Notes under the pieces: model-generated
Database searches by the model: none
Told to the model about the DNA's origin: nothing
Seen by the model: only the letters and a program-made list of their open reading frames with translations
Translations under genes and position numbers: made by a program
Assembly (NCBI RefSeq): GCF_043643765.1
Contig: NZ_JBHZSP010000001.1
Coordinates: 248,001 to 312,000 of the forward strand
Source: Marinomonas posidonica_A
Lineage (GTDB): Bacteria; Pseudomonadota; Gammaproteobacteria; Pseudomonadales; Marinomonadaceae
Reading direction: 5' to 3'
Length of the DNA stretch: 64,000 nucleotides
Part shown: positions 15,342 to 24,026 of the stretch, one piece after another
Numbering within the stretch: the stretch's first letter is position 1
Layout of the letters: the number at the start of each line of letters is the position of its first letter

Positions 15342-15352
15342 TTTCTGAAGCC

Positions 15353-16153
15353 TTAAAACAGAGGACTGAGCTGATAACCGCAAGCCTTTAGTTCTTTGGC
15401 TATCTCAGTTTTCCAAGCCCCAAAATCATCTAGTCCTACATAAACAACGCCGCTAATATCATTGGGCGTTTCTATATTACCCTTCACCAGTGAACATACA
15501 TTTTCTCGACCCAGTTTAGCCATAAGATAGCCATGTTCAAAAACAACATTTTGTCGCGCTCTATTCTTAGGCGGTATTTTATTTTCATGTACCCCGCGGC
15601 CATGGTCGCAAGCGGTATAGAGGACGATGGCAAAATCAGCTTCATTCGAATAATGCTCTATTTTTTCAATAATGGTCATACCTGCAGAAGCTTGTTCATG
15701 CAATATGATTGCTTGAAGACCTAACTGTTCAATGTAGCGACTAACTTCTTGCTTTGCCTCATTATCACGGCCATGAACAATAAATACTTTCCGTTTGTTT
15801 CTAGCTACTGGTTGAGGTTGTGAACTTGGGTGGAATTTTTTCTGAGTAGGTGTTTGAGGCGAAGCTCCAAACTCAAGTAAATCTAATACTGGCGTGAACT
15901 GTTCTGATATGTAAGTTCGTCTTTCCGCGTAAGTACTGAATTTAGGTTGAATGAATCCCCAAAATGTATCTAGATTACGGTGTTGCTTTAATAAAGAAGG
16001 TAGCAGTGGTAAGAGCTCACTATTACTTAGGAGCTCTCGTCGAAGAATCTCATATTCATTATTGTCAGCAGACAGCCCTGTAGCTCTAGATGTCAATAAA
16101 TTAACGAGATAACTTACTTTGTCGAAATTGTTTTCTAGAAATTTAATACTCAA
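15353..16153 (-). CDS. TIR-like nucleotide-binding protein (PF10137-type, Cap12-like) in an integron cassette
   Basis: 266 residues from a TTG start at 16153 (AGGA 8 bp upstream). The N-terminal ~95 residues form a helical domain seen with this family (ELLPLLPSLLKQHRNLDTFW, then FSTYAERRTYI). A Pro/Gln linker (98-117) follows, and then a TIR-like domain from ~121: KRKVFIVHGRDNEAKQEVSR, LHEQASAGMTIIEKIEHY and RARQNVVFEHGYLMAKLG. Related domains are effectors in cyclic-nucleotide anti-phage systems (CBASS Cap12), where they degrade NAD+. No cyclase is next to it. It is the only gene of its cassette. A defence role is plausible but unproven. Confidence 0.85.
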   Translation of the reverse strand: MSIKFLENNFDKVSYLVNLLTSRATGLSADNNEYEILRRELLSNSELLPLLPSLLKQHRNLDTFWGFIQPKFSTYAERRTYISEQFTPVLDLLEFGASPQTPTQKKFHPSSQPQPVARNKRKVFIVHGRDNEAKQEVSRYIEQLGLQAIILHEQASAGMTIIEKIEHYSNEADFAIVLYTACDHGRGVHENKIPPKNRARQNVVFEHGYLMAKLGRENVCSLVKGNIETPNDISGVVYVGLDDFGAWKTEIAKELKACGYQLSPLF

Positions 16154-16193
16154 TTCATTAGTCCTTTAACAAAGCATAGCAGTTAACTTGGAA

Positions 16194-16200
16194 GCCTAAC
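16194..16200 (-). other. Upstream integron core site GTTAGGC
   Basis: On the minus strand GTTAGGC fits the GTTRRRY recombination core and marks the 5' boundary of the TIR-like cassette (41 bp before its start codon). The flanking 16201-16300 is AT-rich with no attC hairpin. This is therefore a secondary insertion site, a decayed site or the edge of an integron platform, not a normal attC. Confidence 0.5.
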
Positions 16201-16542
16201 ATTTTTAATAATGCACATGCATATTTAGACAATTCAAAAACTTCTCCAATACCTTTATATCTATATGAAAAATAATGCTTTTATAAAGCTATTCACAAAA
16301 TCCAAAACTGGAAAAACGAGCATGCGCGTTATTTCATTTTCCCACGGCCTGTTATTTCGCACGCAGATATTCTTACCTATTGATACTAAAACGCTTTTTC
16401 ATTTCTTGCCAGTACAAAACGCGCATTTTCTTGACTATTGAATGGCGCAAAACGAGCAATATGTAGGCGAGATAAAAATAAACTGTATAGGGATTCAGAT
16501 TTTTGGTGACTTTTTTCAAGGTATGTTTGATGGTGTTTCGTT

Positions 16543-17131
16543 GATCAGACCTACATTTTTTGCGGTTTACTCTTAATTTGTCTGAGGTTGCTTGATTAAC
16601 CCCACCCTAACCCTCCCCTTGGAAAGGGGAGGGGATAAGAGATTTGGTTTGGCAGGATCAGACCTACATTTTTCGCGGTTTACTCTGAATTTGTCTGAGG
16701 TTGCTGGACTAACCCCATCCTAGCCTTCCCCTTGAAGAAGCTTATTTTTAGGTAATGGGAAGGAACACTAGATTTGGTTTGGCAGGATCAGACCTACATT
16801 TTTCGCGGTTTACTCTGAATTTGTCTGAGGTTGCTGGACTAACCCCNNNNNNNNNNNNNNNNNNNNNNNNNNNNNNNNNNNNNNNNNNNNNNNNNNNNNN
16901 NNNNNNNNNNNNNNNNNNNNNNNNNNNNNNNNNNNNNNNNNNNNNNACCCTAACCCTCCCCTTGAAAAGGGGAGGGGATAAGAGATTTGGTTTGGTTGTC
17001 GCTGGTTTTTGTCTGAGGTTGCTTGACTAACCCCATCCTAGCCTTCCCCTTGAAGACATAAGGGGAAGGGATTGAAAAAAAATTCGGGCAAAGCAAAACC
17101 CTACCCTAGCCTTCCCCTTGGAAAGGGGAGG
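16543..17131 (+). repeat. Cluster of tandem repeats with GC-rich hairpins
   Basis: A unit beginning GATCAGACCTACATTTTT and running through GTTTACTCT, TTTGTCTGAGGTTGCT and TAACCCC starts at 16543, 16656 and 16786 (spacing 113 and 130 bp); further partial copies follow the gap. The units are separated by an inverted repeat of the type CCCTCCCCTT-GG-AAGGGGAGGG (about 16612-16634, 16953-16974 and 17113-17131, with degenerate forms at ~16733-16765 and ~17042-17069). With 16154-16542, which holds nothing I recognise, this fills the ~980 bp between the TIR-like gene and rluA. Confidence 0.8.
16847..16946. other. Assembly gap (100 Ns)
   Basis: Exactly 100 Ns inside the repeat cluster. This is the conventional placeholder for a gap of unknown size, so the true number of repeat units is not known. 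Any feature predicted across it is an artefact. Confidence 0.98.
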
Positions 17132-17134
17132 GAA

Positions 17135-17773
17135 TTAAAACGGCATTGGCGCGACAAACGCGACCCAGGCTCCCGTAAAAGGATGGCGAAATTCCAGTCG
17201 ATAGGCATGCAGTAATAATCTGGCGTCCGAGCTGGTATACTCAGGGTCGTAGAATTCGTCGCCTATGATGCTGTGACCTAGGCTTTGCATGTGGACGCGC
17301 AGTTGGTGTGAGCGGCCGGTGTGAGGGGTTAAGCGAACTCGAGTGGTGTTGTCTTGGTAATCGAGGATGTGCCAAAAGGTGATGGAGTCTTTGCTCCATT
17401 CGTCGGTGCAGACAATTTGTCGAGGGCGGTTGGGCCAATCACAGCGCAATGGTTTGCGTACTTCGCCGCGTTGGCCTTGAAGACGACCGCGCAGCAGGGC
17501 GCGGTATTCTTTTTTCACTTCTCGCTCACGAAAGTGGGCGTACATGCGCTTTTGGCATTCGTGAGTTTTGGCGACCAGAATCAAGCCGGAAGTGGCTTCG
17601 TCCAGTCGGTGAATGGCAAAGGCTTCGCCAAAGTGTTGTTCGGCACGATACAGGATAGAGTCCTGTTTGTCTGGGCCACGACCGGGCACAGACAAACAGT
17701 TCGCTGGTTTGTTTATGACGGCAAACCAGTCATCTTCGTACAGTATCTCCAACAAAGCGTTGTTGTCGATCAC
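17135..17773 (-). CDS. rluA: RluA-family pseudouridine synthase (23S rRNA / tRNA)
   Basis: 212 residues, GTG start at 17773. The catalytic motif HRLDEATSGL (Asp58) is in place; the other family elements are INKPANCLSVPGRG near the N-terminus and LTPHTGRSHQLRVH before the C-terminus. Length and the lack of an S4 domain match RluA (E. coli 219), which modifies U746 of 23S rRNA and U32 of some tRNAs. It starts 5 bp after the rapA stop, and the rapA-rluA order is the same as in E. coli and many gammaproteobacteria, which supports the RluA name. A GC-rich hairpin repeat follows its stop. Confidence 0.92.
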   Translation of the reverse strand: MIDNNALLEILYEDDWFAVINKPANCLSVPGRGPDKQDSILYRAEQHFGEAFAIHRLDEATSGLILVAKTHECQKRMYAHFREREVKKEYRALLRGRLQGQRGEVRKPLRCDWPNRPRQIVCTDEWSKDSITFWHILDYQDNTTRVRLTPHTGRSHQLRVHMQSLGHSIIGDEFYDPEYTSSDARLLLHAYRLEFRHPFTGAWVAFVAPMPF

Positions 17774-17778
17774 TGAGC

Positions 17779-20607
17779 TTATTCCGGTTTCGTCGTTAAG
17801 ATGATGCGAATCGCGTCGAGGCGAATCTGGTGTTCATCAATTCGTACTAGACCTTCTTGCATGTTGTGTTCTAAGGCTTCGATGTCTTCGTCACGAATCA
17901 AGCTGTTGTAGGCTTTGAGTTCGCGCAGACGGTCGATTTCGTTTTCACAGCGATGCTGATAAGCGGTTTTAGCAGTGTGCACAATCGGACGCGCTTGGTC
18001 TTGGGCATTCAGCTGGTGCGCTTGTAATACTTCGATCAAGTCTTTACGTAATGCCGCAACCCATTGTTCGGCGACACGGTTCGGTACGCCTTTCAATTTT
18101 TCGGCCCATTTGTCTGCGGTAAACTGCTGATGTAGGAATTTGCCGTTGGAATCTGACAATTGCCACATAGGCGTCATAGGTAATGACTGTGCCAGTTTAA
18201 GACGAGGGTGCGCGGTGGCTTCAATCACGAACATACTTTCGATCAACACGGTACCTTCTGGAAGAGCGGCGATCGGTAAGATTGCGGACGTCAGTTTGCC
18301 GGAATCGAAGCCTTGGACTTCGTCCATTAACATGGTGATCAGCGGGTGTTCCCAGGTGGCAAAGGCCACATTTTCTCGTTGGCTGGCTTGGCGGCGATCC
18401 AACATCAGCATTTTACCTTCTTCTTCAATGCCAGGTAGTGCTTCCAGCATCATGTCGGTAGAAGGGCGGATAAACCAAGCGGCGGTGTCGGTATCGTCAT
18501 TTTGGCAATCTGCGTAAATGTTAAAAGCATGAGTCACTTGTTCAATGTAGTGATGCAAGCCTTTGTTGGCTTGATGATTGATCTGATCAATCAACTGACG
18601 TGCTTGCTCAGGACGACAAGAACTCATTTCTAACAAACGGTTACGGCCTTCGTCCATTTGCTTGAGCAAGGCTTCGTGATAAACGTGTGCTTCTTGCAAT
18701 AAATCACTGTCGTCATCTTGTCCGTGTAAGTAAGCGTGCAAACTGTCGCGGAAGGCTTCTTCGACTTTGTCGCCGGAACCTGTGGTACGGCAAAACGCAT
18801 TGAGAGCATGGTGATACCAGTTAAACAGGCGTTCTTGAACACTGTTTTTTAAATAGGGAACGTGAATTTGTACGTCGTTTAATTGGCCTAAACGGTCCAA
18901 ACGACCAATACGCTGTTCCAATAAATCTGGGTGTTCTGGTAAATCGTACATGACCAGATGATGGCTGAACTGGAAGTTCCGACCTTCACTGCCAATTTCT
19001 GAACACACGAGGATTTGCGCGCCGTCTTCGTCTGCGAAGTAAGCCGCTGCACGGTCACGATGGATCAGTGGCATTTGTTCGTGGAAGTCAGCACTTTGGA
19101 AACCAGCAAAGGTCAGTTGGTCGTTTAACCATTGTGCCATGTCGGCGCTATGACAGATGACTAAGACTTTGTCCGCCTGGCACTCAAGGAATTCTTTTAG
19201 CCAAATCCAACGTGGATCTTTTTCCCAATGACCATCAGCCACGTCGTGCTCTGGTTGCACGTGGTGGGAGGCGGAAGCAAACAATTCATTGTTTTCCAAT
19301 GGGTAGGAATGTAGGTAGCGATTTGGGAATCCACCCACCGCAGCACGGGTATTACGGAACATTTCACGGCCTGTTCCATGACGGTCAATCAACCAGCTGA
19401 TGGCTTCTTGAGCGGCTTCAATGTGTTGTGCACCTTGGCTTTTCTCAAGTTGGGTAAACCAGTCTTTGTTTTGCACTTCGCTTAGGTAGTGGCTAAATGC
19501 GGCATGCCAATCTTTGGCCGCTAGGCCATGATTTTCTTGGCTATATGGCAATAAGATTGCGGCCAATTCTGCTGCTTGTTTGAATTCCTGCTGTTGTGCT
19601 TGGTAACGTTCAAAACTGTGGTAATGATCTGGGTCCAAGAGCTGTAAGCGCGAAAAGTGTTCGCGTTCACCGGTTTGTTCTGGGGTGGCGCTGAGCAGCA
19701 GCAAGGATTCTGAATTGGCGGCTAAACGTGACACCACCTGATAGCCAATGCTCGGTGTTTCAGGGTGCCAAGCAAGGTGATGCGCCTCATCGACAATGAC
19801 CATGTCCCATTCGGCATCGAGCATGTGTTGCGCGGCTTTCGGGTGTTGGCTCGCCCAATCGATCGGAGCAATGACGAACGGTTGTTGTTCAAACGGGTTG
19901 TCATCGCCCTCCATGAAGTCTTCGTAGACAGACTCGTTGATCAAGGAGAATGGTTGGTGGAAGCGACGCAGCATTTCCACTAGCCATTGATGTTGTAAAT
20001 TGGTTGGCGTCAAAATTAAGGCGCGCTTACACAAGCCATTTAATAGGCGTTGATGAAGGATTAAACCTGCTTCTAAGGTTTTCCCCATGCCCACTTCGTC
20101 GCACAACAACGCGCGTGCTTTTGAACGATTGGCAATGTCGTGAGCTAGGTAAATCTGGTGCGGTAACAGTTCGGCCTTTAGGCCCATTAAACCGCGTACC
20201 GGAGATGCCGCGTTCGCTGCTTGATGTTCTAAGGTGTGACGACGCAGGTCAAACCACATGCGACGCGCAGGGGACAAGGCGAGCAGTGAATCGATTTCGT
20301 TTTTATCGTTACGCGGGAATTGAATAATGGACTCTTCTAACCAGTCATCTTGATCACTAATACGGTATTCGATCAAGCCATCGATCTCTTCGACTTCTAA
20401 CACGGTGAAGGTGTCATCTTGGAAGTGAAGTTGGTCACCAATCGTCAGTGTGCGTCGCACAAGACTGGTTTGATCGTGTGAGTATTGACGGTCTGTTTCT
20501 GCATCAGGGAAGTGCAGAGTAAAAGATTTGGCTTGTTTTTCGACTATCATGCCAACGCCGAGATCAGGCTCGTTGCGGCTACTCCATCTTTGTCCAGTTT
20601 GGTACAT
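17779..20607 (-). CDS. rapA: RapA (HepA), RNA polymerase-recycling SWI2/SNF2 ATPase
   Basis: 942 residues (E. coli 968). The N-terminal tudor-like region includes GQRWSSRNEPDLGVGMIVEK. Helicase motif I is LLCDEVGMGKTLEAGLI, motif II VIVDEAHHL, motif III LLLSATPEQTG; the second lobe carries CSEIGSEGRNFQF and LEQRIGRLDRLGQ. RapA binds core RNA polymerase and recycles it from post-termination complexes. It lies between yigZ (2 bp gap) and rluA (5 bp gap) in a compact operon. Confidence 0.97.
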   Translation of the reverse strand: MYQTGQRWSSRNEPDLGVGMIVEKQAKSFTLHFPDAETDRQYSHDQTSLVRRTLTIGDQLHFQDDTFTVLEVEEIDGLIEYRISDQDDWLEESIIQFPRNDKNEIDSLLALSPARRMWFDLRRHTLEHQAANAASPVRGLMGLKAELLPHQIYLAHDIANRSKARALLCDEVGMGKTLEAGLILHQRLLNGLCKRALILTPTNLQHQWLVEMLRRFHQPFSLINESVYEDFMEGDDNPFEQQPFVIAPIDWASQHPKAAQHMLDAEWDMVIVDEAHHLAWHPETPSIGYQVVSRLAANSESLLLLSATPEQTGEREHFSRLQLLDPDHYHSFERYQAQQQEFKQAAELAAILLPYSQENHGLAAKDWHAAFSHYLSEVQNKDWFTQLEKSQGAQHIEAAQEAISWLIDRHGTGREMFRNTRAAVGGFPNRYLHSYPLENNELFASASHHVQPEHDVADGHWEKDPRWIWLKEFLECQADKVLVICHSADMAQWLNDQLTFAGFQSADFHEQMPLIHRDRAAAYFADEDGAQILVCSEIGSEGRNFQFSHHLVMYDLPEHPDLLEQRIGRLDRLGQLNDVQIHVPYLKNSVQERLFNWYHHALNAFCRTTGSGDKVEEAFRDSLHAYLHGQDDDSDLLQEAHVYHEALLKQMDEGRNRLLEMSSCRPEQARQLIDQINHQANKGLHHYIEQVTHAFNIYADCQNDDTDTAAWFIRPSTDMMLEALPGIEEEGKMLMLDRRQASQRENVAFATWEHPLITMLMDEVQGFDSGKLTSAILPIAALPEGTVLIESMFVIEATAHPRLKLAQSLPMTPMWQLSDSNGKFLHQQFTADKWAEKLKGVPNRVAEQWVAALRKDLIEVLQAHQLNAQDQARPIVHTAKTAYQHRCENEIDRLRELKAYNSLIRDEDIEALEHNMQEGLVRIDEHQIRLDAIRIILTTKPE

Positions 20608-20609
20608 GG

Positions 20610-21227
20610 TTATACGTTGTCCGGTTCTATTAAAGTTAAGCTACCTTGGCAGAGGTCCGTCAGGGCGGCTTGTTGCTCTGGCCAAGTTCGTTCAATGACA
20701 GCAAGATCGAGAATGATGCTGTCACTGTATGTTTTATCAGTGACTTCGATGTCGCTTTGTTCTAACCAGTACTCGACCTTGCCTAGTAAAGGGTAGGCGA
20801 TTTTTAGCTGAACAGGGCGACGTGGGTAGATATTTTCATATTCGGTTTGGGTCAATGCTTCTTGAACCGCTTGGCTGTAAGCTCTGGCCAATCCACCGGC
20901 ACCCAATTTGATGCCCCCAAAATAGCGTGTCACCACTAGAGTAATTTCACCAAAATCAGAGTGTTGCAAGACGTTTAACATGGGCTTTCCAGCCGTGCCT
21001 TTTGGCTCACCATCGTCGCTTTGATCCCATAGGTGAACGTTATTCGGTGCACCGGCGACAAAAGCCCAACAGTTGTGATTGGCATCCGGAAACTCGTTAC
21101 GAATCTCGGCAATAAATTGCTTCGCCGCATCGCGACCTCGGGTACGACACACAGTGGTAATAAATTGGCTGTTTTTGATTTCCAATTCAAAGCGTTGTCT
21201 GTGTGTTGGGCTGAGATAATAATCCAT
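20610..21227 (-). CDS. yigZ: YigZ / IMPACT-family protein
   Basis: 205 residues from ATG 21227 (MDYYLSPTHRQRFELEIKNS). An upstream ATG at 21332 would add 35 residues not seen in the family. The IMPACT signature is clear: FVAGAPNNVHLWDQSDDGEP, then KGTAGKPMLNVL and VVTRYFGGIKLGAGGLARAY. A C-terminal DUF1949-like segment follows. The molecular function in bacteria is not settled. The ribosome-binding site is weak. First gene of the yigZ-rapA-rluA run. Confidence 0.93.
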   Translation of the reverse strand: MDYYLSPTHRQRFELEIKNSQFITTVCRTRGRDAAKQFIAEIRNEFPDANHNCWAFVAGAPNNVHLWDQSDDGEPKGTAGKPMLNVLQHSDFGEITLVVTRYFGGIKLGAGGLARAYSQAVQEALTQTEYENIYPRRPVQLKIAYPLLGKVEYWLEQSDIEVTDKTYSDSIILDLAVIERTWPEQQAALTDLCQGSLTLIEPDNV

Positions 21228-21366
21228 GTAAACTTGCTTGCTTGTTGTTTTCGCTATAAAAAACGGTATTAAGGTAAGACCAATCAATGAATGATAGTCT
21301 AGTCTCTTCGCCGTCTCCATGACATGGTGCAAATGTCTTTATTTTGATTAGTAGGTTTATTTTTTT

Positions 21367-22692
21367 ATGACAGATTGGCTTTGGCAATCCGTTTGGGCTT
21401 TTTCAGGCTTTTTCACAGGCACCTTGTTGGCGTCTATTATTGCGGCGCTTATTGTACAGGCTATGCGCCGTCAGTGGCAGCAGTCACATGCAAAAATTCA
21501 GCAACAAAATGAAGAATTACAACGACTTTTAGGCCAATCCAAGGATCAACTGCATTATTTGGAAAAAGAGTCTATTACCTTAGAGCAACAATTTGCGGCA
21601 GCGCAGCAAGTATGGCAAGAAAAAGAGGCGTTCTATCGGGAGCAGAAAAAGCAGAATGAGGTGGAGTTTAAGCAGCTGGCGCAAGATATTATGAGTCAGC
21701 AAGGCATGAAATTAGCGAAAGAAAACGAGCGTCAGTTGGGCTCTTTGTTGACGCCACTTGGCACTCAGATTCAGAAATTTCAGGAACGAGTGGAAAAAAG
21801 CTATGAAGCCGAAGCTCGTGAGCGTTTTTCTCTCGCCAAAGAAATTAAAAACCTGCAACAACTCAACCAGAAAATCAGTGACGACGCGGTGAATCTGACC
21901 CATGCTTTGAAAGGTCAGAATAAATTACAAGGTGGTTGGGGGGAGGTCATCTTAGAGCGTATTTTGGAACGCTCTGGGTTGGAAAAAGGCCGAGAATATC
22001 AGGTTCAGGCGTCTTATCAGACGGAAGACGGTCGTCGTTTACAGCCGGATGTAGTGATTCATTTGCCTGATAATAAACAAATCGTAGTGGATTCGAAGAT
22101 GGTGTTGGTCAGTTATCTGGCTTACATGGAAGCCGAGGTAGAGGAAGAGCGTCAACGGGCCTTGAAGCAGCATTTGGACGCGGTGCGCCGTCATATGAAA
22201 GAGCTGAGTGCCAAGTCGTATCAAGATTTGCTGGGTGTGTCATCGTTGGATTTTGTGCTCTTGTTCATCCCTATCGAAGCGGCATTTGGTTTGGCATTGC
22301 AGGCGGACAACGGTCTATTTAGTGAAGCGTTTGAACATAATATCATCATTGTGGGGCCGTCTAATTTACTGGCGACTTTGCGTACAGTACAAAACATTTG
22401 GCGTAATGAAAAACAAAGCCAAAATGCCATTGAGATTGCTCGTCAGGCCGGTGCTATGTATGACAAGTTCTCTGGCTTTGTACAGGATATGGATGACATT
22501 GGTAATAAACTGGATGCGGTGAATCGCAGTCATGATGCGGCATTGAAAAAATTAAGCACGGGTCGGGGCAATTTGTTAGCCCGAGCGGAAAAGTTGAAGG
22601 TGATGGGGGCGAAAACCACAAAAGTCTTGCCGGAAGCGCACCTCAATCAGGCCTTAGAAAGTTCCGGTGATGAGGCGCGCAACGAGGACTAG
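21367..22692 (+). CDS. rmuC: RmuC-family DNA recombination protein
   Basis: 441 residues. An N-terminal membrane anchor (about 10-31) is followed by a long coiled coil (about 35-120, rich in Gln/Glu). The RmuC nuclease-like domain comes next: GGWGEVILERILERSGLEKG, then QPDVVIHLPDNKQIVVDSKM, FVLLFIPIEAAF and IIVGPSNLLATLRTVQNIW. RmuC limits inversions at short inverted repeats and belongs to the restriction-endonuclease-like superfamily. It converges on the CDF transporter with a 1 bp gap. Confidence 0.95.
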   Translation: MTDWLWQSVWAFSGFFTGTLLASIIAALIVQAMRRQWQQSHAKIQQQNEELQRLLGQSKDQLHYLEKESITLEQQFAAAQQVWQEKEAFYREQKKQNEVEFKQLAQDIMSQQGMKLAKENERQLGSLLTPLGTQIQKFQERVEKSYEAEARERFSLAKEIKNLQQLNQKISDDAVNLTHALKGQNKLQGGWGEVILERILERSGLEKGREYQVQASYQTEDGRRLQPDVVIHLPDNKQIVVDSKMVLVSYLAYMEAEVEEERQRALKQHLDAVRRHMKELSAKSYQDLLGVSSLDFVLLFIPIEAAFGLALQADNGLFSEAFEHNIIIVGPSNLLATLRTVQNIWRNEKQSQNAIEIARQAGAMYDKFSGFVQDMDDIGNKLDAVNRSHDAALKKLSTGRGNLLARAEKLKVMGAKTTKVLPEAHLNQALESSGDEARNED

Positions 22693-22693
22693 A

Positions 22694-23869
22694 TTACGCC
22701 TTCTTAGACGAATAAATCCAATGCACGCTGGCGTGTTGAATGTAGCTGGTGTTGCTAAGGATAAATAAAATTTGCTGGCTGGCCGCGGCTTGTTGTTCCG
22801 AGGTGAGTTTGTCGGCCAGAGCGATGATTTCGATATCGAGCTGTTTGTTTAGGTAATGCAAACGGGTATTGTCGATATCCAAGTAAGCTTTTTGCTCTCT
22901 CAATAAGTAACCTAAGTCCGCGAGAATTTGTTGTCTTGAGGGCAACTTTAAATGAGGCGGTTTGCCCGTTGTTTCTTTACGAAAACTGTCGGTTTGGATG
23001 GTATCGTCCGTGTCCACATGCACCATGACATCGGCCACTTGTGGATGAGCTTGTTTGATGGTGTAAGCCACAAGATCACCAAGATAATGGCCTTCACTCA
23101 CTGTAGCGTGGCTGGGCACGTGGATGTGCATATCGAGGTAAATCTTTCCTGCCATGGAACGAGCGCGCATATCGTGCGGTGCCATGACATTTTTTAAACC
23201 ATTTGCTGTCTCTTTGATTTGTGCCATCAGCTTTGGATCAGGGGCGGTGTCGACCAATTCGGCGAGGTTTTCCCAGATCATGCCAATGGCCATTTTGCCG
23301 ATTAATAAGGCGACAAAAATGGACGCCGCCATATCAGCCCAAGGTAAGCCTAAATATATTCCCACCAAGCCTGCTAATACCGCGACAGAGGAGAGCGCAT
23401 CACTGCGACTGTGCCATGCATTGGCGACCAGCATTTTGCTCTGAATCTGCTCACCAGCGTGTTTGGTGTAATGGAAAATGGCTTCTTTCACAACAATGGT
23501 TAGCAGAATAGCGGCCAGGCCATACCAGGTGAATTGTGCATTATGGCTGTCGTTCGTAATGGCGTCTAAGGCAATGCCAACGGCGACCAACATGAGGACA
23601 AATCCAAGTAACACGGTAGTGAGTGTTTCAAATCTTAGGTGGCCGTAAGGGTGGTTTTCATCCGGTCCACGGCGCGCGTTGGCTGAGGTAACGTAAACAA
23701 AAACGTCGGTGACTAGATCGGAGAGAGAGTGAATGCCGTCTGCGAGTAGGGCTTGTGACTGGGAAAAGTGCCCAGCGATAATTTTGGCGAAGCCCAATAA
23801 GGCATCCCAAACCGCGCCAACCAGAGTCACTTTTTTGGCTATCTTTTGTTCTTGCAGGAGTTTTGACAT
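22694..23869 (-). CDS. fieF: Cation diffusion facilitator (FieF-like Fe/Zn efflux) with C-terminal extension
   Basis: 391 residues; E. coli FieF is 300. Six transmembrane segments, with the metal-site motifs DGIHSLSDLVTD (TM2) and HSRSDALSS (TM5). Then a cytoplasmic domain, LDMHIHVPSHATVSEGHYLG, and HPQVADVMVHVDTDD. The last ~90 residues (after ~300) are an unusual extra domain starting TTGKPPHLKLPSRQQILADL, predicted helical with a second alpha/beta segment. Exchange of divalent metal for protons is expected from the family; metal preference cannot be read by eye. Confidence 0.88.
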   Translation of the reverse strand: MSKLLQEQKIAKKVTLVGAVWDALLGFAKIIAGHFSQSQALLADGIHSLSDLVTDVFVYVTSANARRGPDENHPYGHLRFETLTTVLLGFVLMLVAVGIALDAITNDSHNAQFTWYGLAAILLTIVVKEAIFHYTKHAGEQIQSKMLVANAWHSRSDALSSVAVLAGLVGIYLGLPWADMAASIFVALLIGKMAIGMIWENLAELVDTAPDPKLMAQIKETANGLKNVMAPHDMRARSMAGKIYLDMHIHVPSHATVSEGHYLGDLVAYTIKQAHPQVADVMVHVDTDDTIQTDSFRKETTGKPPHLKLPSRQQILADLGYLLREQKAYLDIDNTRLHYLNKQLDIEIIALADKLTSEQQAAASQQILFILSNTSYIQHASVHWIYSSKKA

Positions 23870-24026
23870 TTATCCACTCTAGGGTTTGAAAAAATGGTTT
23901 TTAAGGCGGCAATAGGTTGTGTTGTTATTGTGCTATTTAAGGTGCGATACCAGCTTATCTGGCTTGGCGAACTTTCTCCCCAAGCTTATCCACGATATCT
24001 GTGGAAAAGCCTAGGGAGGCCAGAGA

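Noticed and set aside
16755..17030. Open frame spanning the run of Ns
   Set aside because: The frame exists only because the 100 Ns were read through; it is repeat DNA.
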